From CAVQCJ01 sp963849365 (GTDB lineage Bacteria; Actinomycetota; Actinomycetes; Prado026): 64,000 nt of DNA. Positions 25,924 to 33,056 of this stretch are shown one piece after another; positions within the stretch are counted from its first letter, which is position 1; every line of letters starts with the position of its first letter. The notes under the pieces were generated by a model. That model was not told where the DNA came from. It did not search any database and saw nothing but the letters and a program-made list of their open reading frames with translations. A program made the translations under genes and the position numbers. The DNA is taken from assembly GCA_963849365.1 (NCBI GenBank), contig CAWKHA010000004.1, positions 124,001 to 188,000 of the forward strand, read 5' to 3'.

Positions 25924-27483
25924 ATTTCCGCGAACACTCTGCGCACGGGTGAACTCGTCGCGACCCTGGCCCTGGCTCAGGACAACGCCTTCGGCCAGCC
26001 GCTGGAGTCGCAGCTGCGGTCGTGCCTCCTCGCCGTCTGGCTGAGTGAGGCCGCGGGGCATGAACCGGGGCTCCGCGACGACATCTACTGGGTCGCGTTG
26101 CTACGGTACATCGGTTGTACCGGCCACGCGCACGAGGTTGCCACCGTCTTCGGCGACGAGATCGCCATTCGTGCGCAAACGCTGGTGCACGACGCCGCGA
26201 ACCCAGCCGAGGTCCTACGCGACGTGCTCGCGTTCGCGACCGCCGGACGGTCCGCCGAGGAACAAGAACAGATAGCAGGCACGATCCAAGCCGGCCTCGT
26301 CGACTGGGCGGTGAACAACTTCAAGTCCGGCTGCGAAGTCGCCGACACGCTGGCGGCCCGACTCGGTTTCGATACAGGCGTACGGGACGCCCTGGGCTTC
26401 ACGTTCGAGCGATGGAACGGGACCGGCTTCCCCGCCGGTGCGTCCGGCGACGCGATCCCGCTGGCGATGCGGGTGGTGCACCTCAGCCACGACATGGAGG
26501 CGCACGGTCGCATCTACTCACCGACCGAGGCGCTCGAGGTCGCTCGCGAGCGAAGCGGCCGTACGTACGACCCCGAGCTCGTAGAACTCCTCGAGGCGCA
26601 CGGGTTGAGCTGGTTCGACCAGCTCGGCAAGCTGGAGCCATGGGATGCCGTGCTCGACCTGGAGCCACAGCCGCACCGCACCCTCGACGGCGCGCAGCTC
26701 GATGACGCGCTCATGGTGGTCGCCGACTTCATCGACCTGAAGTCTCCGTATATGGCCGGGCACAGCCGTCGTTGCGCTCAGCTCGCCGCCCACGCCGCGG
26801 GGCTGCTCGGACTCGGCGACAGTGACATCGCGACCCTTCGCAGGGCGGCGCTCGTCCACGAGTTCGGCACGACGGCTATCCCGAACTCGATCTGGGACAA
26901 GCCCAGTCAGCTCACACGCGCGGAGTTCGACCGCGTCGAGCGTCACACCATGCTCACCGAGCAGATGCTCCGCCGTTCACCGGCCCTCGCGGTGTTGAAT
27001 CCGATCGCTGCCGCGCACCACGAGAAGAAGGACGGTTCCGGCTACCACAAGGGTCTGCGCGCCGACGCGGCCGATCCCGGCGCGAGCCTTCTCACTGCCG
27101 CGGACATGTTCGTAGCGCTCACGACGGACCGCGCGGACCGGCCGGCGTTCTCGCCCGAGCACGCCGCGAGCGAGCTTCGCCGGCTCGCCGCCGGCGGCGT
27201 GCTCGACGAACGCGCGACCGACGCCGTCCTGGCGGCCGCAGGACACGATGGCGCCGTCGGGAGGAAGGCCCAGCGGCGCACGCACCCTGGCGGACTCACC
27301 AGTCGCGAGGTCGAGGTGCTTCGTCTCGCGGCGAGGGGGCTCACCACGAAGGAGATCGCCGGCCGGCTGTTCATCGCCCCAAAGACGGCCGATCATCACA
27401 TCGAGAACGTCTATACCAAGATCGGGGTGTCGACTCGAGCTGCGGCCGCCCTGTGGGCGATGCAGCACGCCGTCGTTCAATGA
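25924..27483 (+). CDS. HD-GYP-like domain protein with C-terminal LuxR HTH
   Basis: About 519 residues. Residues 1-270 are an all-helical HD-like region (RTGELVATLALAQDNAFG, then GFTFERWNGTGFPAG). Residues about 275-430 form a second HD-GYP-like half (SPYMAGHSRRCAQLAAHAAG, LVHEFGTTAIP, AAHHEKKDGSGYHKG). The paired HD is His-Glu here. The C-terminus (LTSREVEVLRLAARGLTTKE, then KTADHHIENVYTKIGV) is a LuxR DNA-binding domain. It is therefore a transcription factor with a metal-phosphohydrolase-derived sensor. The start is uncertain: the frame is open from TTG 25840 without an ATG or GTG near the conserved beginning. ATT 25924 lies 7 nt after the strong site GGGGAGG (25910-25916) and fits best. 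Confidence 0.8.
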   Translation: MSANTLRTGELVATLALAQDNAFGQPLESQLRSCLLAVWLSEAAGHEPGLRDDIYWVALLRYIGCTGHAHEVATVFGDEIAIRAQTLVHDAANPAEVLRDVLAFATAGRSAEEQEQIAGTIQAGLVDWAVNNFKSGCEVADTLAARLGFDTGVRDALGFTFERWNGTGFPAGASGDAIPLAMRVVHLSHDMEAHGRIYSPTEALEVARERSGRTYDPELVELLEAHGLSWFDQLGKLEPWDAVLDLEPQPHRTLDGAQLDDALMVVADFIDLKSPYMAGHSRRCAQLAAHAAGLLGLGDSDIATLRRAALVHEFGTTAIPNSIWDKPSQLTRAEFDRVERHTMLTEQMLRRSPALAVLNPIAAAHHEKKDGSGYHKGLRADAADPGASLLTAADMFVALTTDRADRPAFSPEHAASELRRLAAGGVLDERATDAVLAAAGHDGAVGRKAQRRTHPGGLTSREVEVLRLAARGLTTKEIAGRLFIAPKTADHHIENVYTKIGVSTRAAAALWAMQHAVVQ

Positions 27484-27541
27484 GCGGGGTCGGAGGCGGG
27501 AGCCGCGAAAGACTCCTCCGACCGCGTTTGTGCAGGTGCAT

Positions 27542-27573
27542 CAGAGGCTGTCGCATGAAGGCGGCAGCCTCTG
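27542..27573 (+). terminator. Hairpin after the HD/LuxR gene
   Basis: CAGAGGCTG (27542-27550) pairs perfectly with CAGCCTCTG (27565-27573) over a 14-nt loop, followed by ATGTTCTGGGTTGTG. It may end the HD/LuxR transcript. Its position next to an IS1182 remnant also allows an old IS end. Confidence 0.5.
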
Positions 27574-27614
27574 ATGTTCTGGGTTGTGTGAGTGGAGCAG
27601 GGTCGCCCTCGGGA

Positions 27615-27757
27615 TCACCCCGTGGTCGCTGTGCGGTGGTGGTGAATCTTGAGCAGGTTCGCCGTGGCGCAGATCAGCTTCCATTCGCTGTCGACTGCTG
27701 CGAGTCCTGGTCGGGTGAATCTGCGGTAGCCGCGGTTGTGTTTGATCTGGCCGCCAA
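27615..27757 (-). pseudogene. Remnant: C-terminus of an IS1182-family transposase
   Basis: The minus-strand frame reads GGQIKHNRGYRRFTRPGLAA then VDSEWKLICATANLLKIHHH before the stop at 27615. This is the conserved end of IS1182-type transposases (IKHN-x-GFRRF and EW-x-L-x-x-x-x-N-L-x-K). Nothing of the catalytic core remains: upstream the frame runs into the vapC gene. It marks an old insertion later cut down. Confidence 0.75.
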
Positions 27758-27763
27758 TAGCTC

Positions 27764-28177
27764 CTACGCGGTCTCGACCGCGACGACCGTGAGGGATGTG
27801 ATCCCGGAGAAGTCGGTGACGTTCCGCGTGAAGACTGGAAGGTCGTTGGCCACCGCAGTCGCGGCGATCAGCGCGTCGTAGGCGCGGGCAGTCGTCGTGC
27901 GACCCGAGGCACGCAACTCGGCTGCGACCCGGCCAAAGGCTCGCGCAGCCCTGTCGTCGAACGGGATGGGATGGAAGTCGGCCTCCACCTGTTGGAGAAC
28001 GCTCTGCCGAGCGATTCTGTCCCGATCCGACTTGGCAACCAGAGGACCGACCGACAGTTCGGCCAAGGTGATCGCCGAGACGAAGCATCGAGCCGGCAGG
28101 GCTTCGACGTCCGTGAGCCCGGCGAGGCTGACGACCACGCTCGTGTCGAGCAATCCGCGCTGGTGGCGGGCGGTCAC
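27764..28177 (-). CDS. vapC: VapC-type PIN-domain ribonuclease toxin
   Basis: 137 residues from GTG 28177, whose GTGA overlaps the stop of the antitoxin gene. The PIN acidic site is present: Asp11 in LLDTSVVVSL, Glu40 in ITLAELSVG, Asp101 in YDALIAATA and Asp122 in VTDFSGI. VapC toxins cleave tRNA or rRNA and are held inactive by the cognate VapB. The overlap forces coupled translation, with antitoxin first. The gene ends against an IS1182 remnant, but the PIN domain itself is complete. Confidence 0.9.
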   Translation of the reverse strand: MTARHQRGLLDTSVVVSLAGLTDVEALPARCFVSAITLAELSVGPLVAKSDRDRIARQSVLQQVEADFHPIPFDDRAARAFGRVAAELRASGRTTTARAYDALIAATAVANDLPVFTRNVTDFSGITSLTVVAVETA

Positions 28178-28410
28178 AGCGCCGGATCCAGGACCTCGTC
28201 CAGATCGTGCTGCAGTGCCTCGATGTCTAGAACCGGGAGCGCGTGCCACCGCTCCAGCAGGGTCGTGGCGAGCGTCCCCGCCTCGGCGATCGGCCGCAAC
28301 TCCGCGATCGGCTTCCCCTGACGGGTCACTGTCACGCTCTCACCGCGCATCACCGAGTCCAGGACATCTCCTCCGTGATTGCGCAGATCACGAACGCTCA
28401 CTTCAGCCAT
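28174..28410 (-). CDS. vapB: VapB-type (Phd/YefM-like) antitoxin
   Basis: 78 residues from ATG 28410. The N-terminal MAEVSVRDLRNHGGDVLDSV then RGESVTVTRQGKPIAELRPI is the Phd/YefM-type DNA-binding fold often paired with PIN toxins. The C-terminal LPVLDIEALQHDLDEVLDPA is the helical toxin-binding tail. It would neutralise the PIN protein and, with it, repress the operon. A perfect 16-bp palindrome lies 8 nt upstream of the start and is the likely operator. Confidence 0.9.
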   Translation of the reverse strand: MAEVSVRDLRNHGGDVLDSVMRGESVTVTRQGKPIAELRPIAEAGTLATTLLERWHALPVLDIEALQHDLDEVLDPAL

Positions 28411-28418
28411 GCGTCATG

Positions 28419-28434
28419 GTCTCACGCGTGAGAC
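28419..28434. promoter_or_regulatory. Palindromic operator of vapBC
   Basis: GTCTCACGCGTGAGAC is a perfect 16-bp inverted repeat immediately upstream of the vapB start. Its place is right for autorepression by the VapBC complex. No RNA-like loop is present, which argues against a terminator. Confidence 0.75.
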
Positions 28435-28748
28435 ATTGAGTCAACATCGCGCGTAGCGCCGCCAACTCTGTGGGGCTGAAAGAGACGGTTCAGCTCGCAG
28501 GGACACGGTCACGCATGCTTGTCCCTGCAGTCAGCCGGGCCGACCAAGCAAACGAAAGCAGCGATCGTGAGAGATGGGTCAACACCATCGGCGTGTCATG
28601 ACGCATCTCAAGATCGCGGCGAGAAGTGCTGGTGGAGGGTCGCGTCCCCTGAGGTGGTGTAAGTACGGCCTGGGCTCCTGAGTGTTGGGGGCCACCGTGT
28701 GAGTCTTTGCGAGATCCGACCAAGGAACTCGCGAAGGAGATGCACACG
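28435..28748. other. Intergenic region between vapBC and the IS256 remnant
   Basis: About 310 bases with no convincing gene on either strand. The right part (from about 28650, CTGAGGTGGTGTAAGTACGG onward) is probably the left end of the decayed IS256-type element, because it runs straight into the transposase remnant. The exact inverted repeat cannot be set since the other end is gone. Confidence 0.4.
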
Positions 28749-29180
28749 ATGGCCCTGGGTCAGTCTGCCCTGCTTGAGCTGCTCGAGGTGTTGAAGGCCG
28801 CGGATGCCAATGATGTGGTGCGGCGTGCGGTGGAGTCGGTGTTTCAGGCGTTGATCGACGCGGAGGCGACCGCCTGATCGGCGCCGCGCCGCATCAGCGC
28901 ACTGGGGCCCGGGGGTTGCCCAGCGCAACGGCTACTGATCGGCTGGTGACCACCGCCGCGGGGGATGTGGAGCTGCGGATCCCCAAGCTGCGGGCGGGGT
29001 CGTTCTTCCCGTCGCTGCTGGAGCGCCGCCGGCGCATCGACCAGGCCCTGTTCGCGGTGGTGATGGAGGCCTACGTGACCGGCACCTCGACCCGCAAGGT
29101 CGATGACCTGGTGGTGGCGATGGGCGCGGACACCGGGATCTCCAAGAGCGAGGTCAGCCGGATCCTCGGTGACTTGTTCC
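28749..29180 (+). pseudogene. Remnant: N-terminal part of an IS256-family transposase
   Basis: From ATG 28749 comes MALGQSALLELLEVLKAADA then FQALIDAEATA and a stop. After a one-base deletion in GCC(G)TGATCGG (near 28876) the family sequence resumes as IGAAPHQRTGAR. A further damaged stretch is followed by RLVTTAAGDVELRIPKLRAG, RRRRIDQALFAVVMEAYVTG, STRKVDDLVVAMGADTGISK and SEVSRILGD. These are hallmarks of IS256 (mutator-type) transposases. The element ends near 29180, before any of the catalytic domain, so it is dead. A 300-base stretch of unclear origin separates it from ssrA. Confidence 0.85.
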
Positions 29181-29421
29181 GGCAATCGAGTGATGAAGGC
29201 CGACGACTGCTGGCCCAGGCATTTCGAGCGGTTCTATGCCGACGATCGGAAGATCACCGATGATCGACTGGCGGAACCGTTCGTCGCCTTCCGCCCGCTT
29301 CACCGCACGCGGGCCCGCTACGAGCGTCAACGGCAGACCGCACACCGCAACGGCGCCCGAGAGGGCGCCTCAAACGGATATGGGGTCCATGGCCGCCTTG
29401 CTGACGCCTTGCTGACGCCTT
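29181..29421. other. Region between IS256 remnant and ssrA: hairpin and short tandem repeat
   Basis: No firm gene. A frame reads KADDCWPRHFERFYADDRK then ITDDRLAEPFVAFRPL, which I do not recognise. GGCGCCC-GAGA-GGGCGCC (29352-29369) is a perfect 7-bp hairpin with a GAGA loop. CCATGGCCGCCTTG (29387-29400) is an almost perfect inverted copy of CAAGGCCGCCATGG (29455-29468), which runs into the 3' end of ssrA. Confidence 0.5.
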
Positions 29422-29427
29422 GCTGAC
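29395..29427. repeat. 11-bp tandem repeat, three copies
   Basis: GCCTTGCTGAC is repeated exactly three times (29395-29405, 29406-29416, 29417-29427), immediately beyond the ssrA terminator. The third copy overlaps the left arm of the terminator hairpin. Confidence 0.85.
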
Positions 29428-29452
29428 CCTGGCTCTTAAGGCCGAGGGTCAG
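29423..29452 (-). terminator. Terminator of ssrA
   Basis: CTGACCCT (29423-29430) pairs with AGGGTCAG (29445-29452), extended by GGC/GCC around CTTAAG with one bulged base. It lies 13 nt beyond the tmRNA 3' end on the minus strand. There is no T-run, as is usual at this GC content. Confidence 0.65.
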
Positions 29453-29465
29453 AACAAGGCCGCCA

Positions 29466-29838
29466 TGGTGGAGGTGGCGGGAATCGAACCCGCGTCCTTC
29501 GGCATCGATACAGGGCTTCTCCGGGCGCAGCCTGCTGTGGTTTTCTCGGCCCCGGCAGTCTCGCAGGCGAGCTGCCGCCGGGCTCAGTCGCTGTTGGTTT
29601 CCCTGTGCCCCCCGCGACCGGGGACCCAGGTGGAGCCTCCTAGCGACGCCAGACACCGGGTCGGAGGCGACCCCGGGCTGACGGACTTCATGTGCTCAGC
29701 TGATTAGGCAGCGAGAGCGAAGTCAGCGCGGTTTGAATTGGCGCTTGTTGGTTTCCAGGGCGTGGTTAACGAGATCATCCCTGGCTCCTCGGCCCGCTTC
29801 CCCTGTCTCGGTGGTCGAAGTCGAAACCGTTCACCCCC
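29466..29838 (-). ncRNA. ssrA: Transfer-messenger RNA (tmRNA)
   Basis: The 5' end GGGGGTGAACGG (from 29838) and the 3' end CACCTCCACCA (to 29466) form the 7-bp acceptor stem. The T-arm GGGTTCGATTCCCGC and an encoded CCA are present. The tag frame begins at GCC (29742) and ends at TAA (29704), encoding ANSNRADFALAA, a standard actinobacterial proteolysis tag. Length is 373 nt. tmRNA with SmpB, encoded 2.7 kb upstream on the same strand, rescues stalled ribosomes and marks the nascent chain for degradation. The 3' end is a common integration site for mobile elements, and IS remnants lie right beyond it. Confidence 0.96.
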
Positions 29839-29947
29839 TGTTGAGTTGTCCTCCCAGGGTAACCGAGCCCGCAAGCCCTCCGATCCACGTCTGCCCGCCG
29901 CTCAGGTAGTACCCCACGAGACCCATCGGTCCCCGAGAATGGGGGGC

Positions 29948-30286
29948 ATGGGCGACATGATCGAGAACGTCTCCGTGCACGAGCTGGCCGCCGCGATCGA
30001 GCGCGGCGAGCCGGTGGTCGACGTCCGCTCCCCCGAGGAGTACGCCTCGGGACACGTCCCGACGGCGGTCCTGGTACCGATGCAGACGATCCCGGCCCGG
30101 GTCGAGGAGCTGCGCGGCGACGGCGAGACACCGGTCTACCTCATCTGCGAGGTGGGCGCCCGGTCCTGGCAGGTGGGCCAGTTCCTGGCCCAGCTCGGGA
30201 TCGCCAGCCGCAATGTCGGCGGCGGTACGGCGCACTGGCGCGAGCTCGGCTGGCCGCTGGAGTACGGCACCGCCGCGGCCGACTGA
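29948..30286 (+). CDS. Single-domain rhodanese-like protein
   Basis: 112 residues from ATG 29948 (ATG 29939 and ATG 29957 are in the same frame; the G-run before 29948 could act as ribosome-binding site). The rhodanese fold is shown by PVVDVRSPEEYASGHVPTAV and the active-site loop LICEVGARSWQVG with Cys67. It would carry a persulfide and transfer sulfane sulfur in the cytoplasm. The partner is unknown. Together with ssrA it is divergently transcribed from a shared region of about 100 nt, and it is convergent with the DUF2207 gene. Confidence 0.9.
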   Translation: MGDMIENVSVHELAAAIERGEPVVDVRSPEEYASGHVPTAVLVPMQTIPARVEELRGDGETPVYLICEVGARSWQVGQFLAQLGIASRNVGGGTAHWRELGWPLEYGTAAAD

Positions 30287-30305
30287 GCCGCACCCCTCGC
30301 ACGAG

Positions 30306-32123
30306 CTACCAGGACCCGCCGCCCCCGCCGCCGAAGCCCCCGCCGGAGAACCCGCCGCCGCCGAAGCCCGACCCGCCCGACGACGCAGCCGTGGCGGCGA
30401 TCGCGCCGGCGGTGGTGTCGGAGAAGGAACGCATCGAGTCGCCGAAGTTCGTGAAGTTCCATCCGTACGGCCCGACGTACCAGGCCAGCGCCGCCGTGTT
30501 CGCCGCGCCCGCAGCCGCCACCCCGGCGAAGGCGTGCGCCCACCGGTCGGTCTCGCCGAACACGACGGCGTACGGCAGGTAGCGGGAGAAGACGTCGGCC
30601 CGCTCTTCGAAGCGCAGCTGTTCGGCCTCGGCCGTGCGTATGTACTGCCGGAAGCCGAGGACCCGGGCCAGCTCGGCCGATCCCTTCGCGGTGCGTGCCG
30701 GCATCCGTGGCGCGACGATGAGCAGCGCGACACCGGCGAGCACGGCGGCGACACCGACGAGCCCCGCGTGCGTGTAGCGCGCGAGCAGGTACGTGAGGCC
30801 GGCCCCCAGCACGACGCAGACGAGCCCGAGCAGCATCCAGCGCTGCCGGGTCCGGTCCGGACGGCGCGCGAACCAGCCCTGCCGCACGACGTCGTCGTAC
30901 AGCTGGTTCTCTACTTTCTGCAGGTCGGTGGCGAAGGTGCGCTTCAACGCGGAGACAGTGACCTCGCTGCGCCCGCTGAACAGCGCGTCGAGCAGCGTGC
31001 GTTCGTAGGTCGCCAACGCGCCATCGGGTGGCTTGAGCTGGGTGAGCTTCCAGTCGCGCCGGGACAGGAAGTTCTCGCGTGGCAGCTCCTCGATGCGCAG
31101 GTAGCCGCGCACGGCGAGGTCGACGATGGTGGCGGTGACGTCGAGCGGGTTCGCCTGCTCGTCGAGCAGCGTGCCGACCTGCCCCGGGCGGACGCCGTCG
31201 GGCGGACGGAACTCGACGGCACCCTCGGGTCCGGTGAACAGCGGGCGGAGCTCAACCGCGCTGGCGTCCTGCACCTGACCGGCCGCCGGTTCGAGGCCGG
31301 GAACCTGCCCGCGCCAGCGCCGGTCGCGGCCGCGGGTCCATGCGAACCAGCCGACGCCGCCGAGCCCGGCGAGGAGCACCGCCACCGCCCCGCCGATGGT
31401 CCACGGGGTGGCGGAGAAGGCCCGCTCGAGGCTGAACTTCTCGGCGAGGATCGGCGGCGGCACGTCGACCGACCCCTGCGGGAGCGCGACGGCGACGGTG
31501 AGGCCCTCGTAGGGTTCCAGCCCGTTCTGGGTGAAGGTCGCCCCGGCGCCGGTGGCCTTGGCGGAGGTGCACGGCAGCGCGCTGCCGTCCGGGCCGGCGT
31601 AGCACGCGACCTGCGTCGGCGCCGCAGGGGTGTGCACGGCAACGGTCGCCTGTTCGACGGGAACGGGCCACTCGGGTCCGATGGCGTTCCAGTAGACCTC
31701 GACGTGGTCGCTGAACTGGTTCATGGCACCGCGCACGTCGTAGTCGAGGACGTACGTCTGCTGCCCGGACACGGTCCGGTCCGGGTCGCCGATCTTGATG
31801 GTGAGGATCCCGCCGGCCTCGCTCTGGTCGATGTCGGTGGGCGCGCCGGTCGGGCTGGTCACGCTGACATCGGTGACCTCGACGACGCGGTCCTGCGTGT
31901 CGTCGTAGGTGTACCGGACCGGCAGCGTGCGGAAGATGCCGTGGTGCTGGTCCGAGCCGAAGTCGTACGGGATCTGCTCGCGCACGTGGAAGGTGCCGTC
32001 CGGCCGGACGGTGAGCTGGATGTCGTAGGTGGTGATGCCCACGTCGGCCCGGGCCGCGCCCGCTGGGCCGACCAGAGCAGCGATCGAGGCAAGGCCGAGG
32101 ACGACGAGCAGGCGTCGGATCAC
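30306..32123 (-). CDS. DUF2207 family membrane protein
   Basis: 605 residues from ATG 32123. A signal peptide (MIRRLLVVLGLASIAALVGP, cleavage near ARADVG) is followed by the DUF2207 ectodomain (ITTYDIQLTVRPDGTFHVRE to about residue 240). A membrane helix (TIGGAVAVLLAGLGGVGWFA) and a cytoplasmic region precede two more helices near 430-470 (WMLLGLVCVVLGAGLTYLLA, then GLVGVAAVLAGVALLIV). The last 25 residues are Gly/Ser-rich (GGGGFSGGGFGGGGGG). DUF2207 proteins are widespread in actinobacteria and of unknown function; the Gly-rich end is characteristic. It is convergent with the rhodanese gene. Confidence 0.92.
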   Translation of the reverse strand: MIRRLLVVLGLASIAALVGPAGAARADVGITTYDIQLTVRPDGTFHVREQIPYDFGSDQHHGIFRTLPVRYTYDDTQDRVVEVTDVSVTSPTGAPTDIDQSEAGGILTIKIGDPDRTVSGQQTYVLDYDVRGAMNQFSDHVEVYWNAIGPEWPVPVEQATVAVHTPAAPTQVACYAGPDGSALPCTSAKATGAGATFTQNGLEPYEGLTVAVALPQGSVDVPPPILAEKFSLERAFSATPWTIGGAVAVLLAGLGGVGWFAWTRGRDRRWRGQVPGLEPAAGQVQDASAVELRPLFTGPEGAVEFRPPDGVRPGQVGTLLDEQANPLDVTATIVDLAVRGYLRIEELPRENFLSRRDWKLTQLKPPDGALATYERTLLDALFSGRSEVTVSALKRTFATDLQKVENQLYDDVVRQGWFARRPDRTRQRWMLLGLVCVVLGAGLTYLLARYTHAGLVGVAAVLAGVALLIVAPRMPARTAKGSAELARVLGFRQYIRTAEAEQLRFEERADVFSRYLPYAVVFGETDRWAHAFAGVAAAGAANTAALAWYVGPYGWNFTNFGDSMRSFSDTTAGAIAATAASSGGSGFGGGGFSGGGFGGGGGGSW

Positions 32124-32145
32124 GCCCCGCAGGCTACCGGCGGGC

Positions 32146-32523
32146 TCAGCGGATACCGCTGTCGATCGTGAGCGTGATGGTCAGGTCGCCTTGTGCGGGA
32201 ACGTGGACGACCTGGCTCACCGAGCTCCGGTAGCCGCCCGACGACGTCGCGGTGAAGGTGTAGGTCCCGGCCGGCACCGACATGACGAAGGTGCCGTCCG
32301 CCGCCGACCGGGCGCTGACGACCGCGACGCCACCTCGAAGGGCGACGACATCGGCTCCGGCCACCCGGAAGGGCGGGCACGGCGACGCCACCTGCTGGAC
32401 CGGGCAGCCGGGGGCGGACAGGACGGTGCCGAGGACTCGCGCGGACGCCGCCTGCCCAGACCCTGCGGAGCCGCAGCCGACGAGAACCGAGGCGACCAGC
32501 AGGACCAGCCATGACCTGCGCAC
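32146..32523 (-). CDS. Small lipoprotein with carboxypeptidase-regulatory-like domain
   Basis: 125 residues from GTG 32523. The N-terminus RRSWLVLLVASVLVGCGSAG is a short lipoprotein signal with lipobox LVGC. The mature part has AGADVVALRGGVAVVSARSA, then DGTFVMSVPAGTYTFTATSS, a small beta-sandwich like the carboxypeptidase-regulatory/transthyretin-like fold, ending TLTIDSGIR. The role is unknown; it may bind the wall or a partner protein outside the membrane. The Shine-Dalgarno site is weak. It lies between smpB and the DUF2207 gene on the same strand. Confidence 0.7.
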   Translation of the reverse strand: MRRSWLVLLVASVLVGCGSAGSGQAASARVLGTVLSAPGCPVQQVASPCPPFRVAGADVVALRGGVAVVSARSAADGTFVMSVPAGTYTFTATSSGGYRSSVSQVVHVPAQGDLTITLTIDSGIR

Positions 32524-32582
32524 GCCCGTTCGACGCGGGAGGGATGCCGGCCGTTCCCGGGCACGGCGGGGAGCGGGAGCCG

Positions 32583-33056
32583 CTACTCGCCGCGACCGCG
32601 GCGGGCGACCGCGCGATCGGTCTCGCGCTTGGCCTCGCGCTCGGCGAGCGCCTGCCGCTTGTCGTAGGTCCGCTTGCCGCGCGCGACGGCGATCTCGACC
32701 TTGGCCTTGCCGTCCTTGAAGTACAGCGCCAGCGGCACGAGTGTGAGGCCGGACTCCTTGGTCTTGCCGAGCAGCTTGCTGATCTCCTGCCGGTGCAGCA
32801 GCAGCTTGCGCGGCCGTCGCGGCTCGTGGTTGGTCCACGTGCCCTGGTCGTACTCGGGGATGTGCACGTTCTGCAGCCAGGCCTCGCCGTCCTTCAGCAC
32901 CGCGAACCCGTCGACGAGCGATGCGCGCCCGGCACGCAGCGACTTGACCTCGGTACCGGTCAGGACGAGTCCCGCCTCGTACACATCCTCGATGTGGTAG
33001 TCGTGCCGCGCCTTCCTGTTCTGCGCGACGAGCTTGCGGCCCTGTTCGCGCGACAT
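32583..33056 (-). CDS. smpB: SsrA-binding protein SmpB
   Basis: 157 residues. Conserved marks are LVAQNRKARHDYHIEDVYEA, LTGTEVKSLRAGRASLVDGF, HIPEYDQGTW and the basic tail GKRTYDKRQALAEREAKRET. SmpB binds the tRNA-like part of tmRNA and, with its C-terminal tail, occupies the decoding centre of stalled ribosomes. The ATG overlaps the stop of the S41 protease gene by one base (TGATG), so the two are coupled. Length is normal, and ssrA lies downstream on the same strand. Confidence 0.97.
   Translation of the reverse strand: MSREQGRKLVAQNRKARHDYHIEDVYEAGLVLTGTEVKSLRAGRASLVDGFAVLKDGEAWLQNVHIPEYDQGTWTNHEPRRPRKLLLHRQEISKLLGKTKESGLTLVPLALYFKDGKAKVEIAVARGKRTYDKRQALAEREAKRETDRAVARRGRGE

Noticed and set aside
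24538..29470. Complete integrative element bounded by ssrA
   Set aside because: No integrase and no second copy of the ssrA 3' end seen in the window; only IS and TA pieces.
30213..32171. 652-residue plus-strand open frame
   Set aside because: Antisense of the DUF2207 gene; no recognisable domain.
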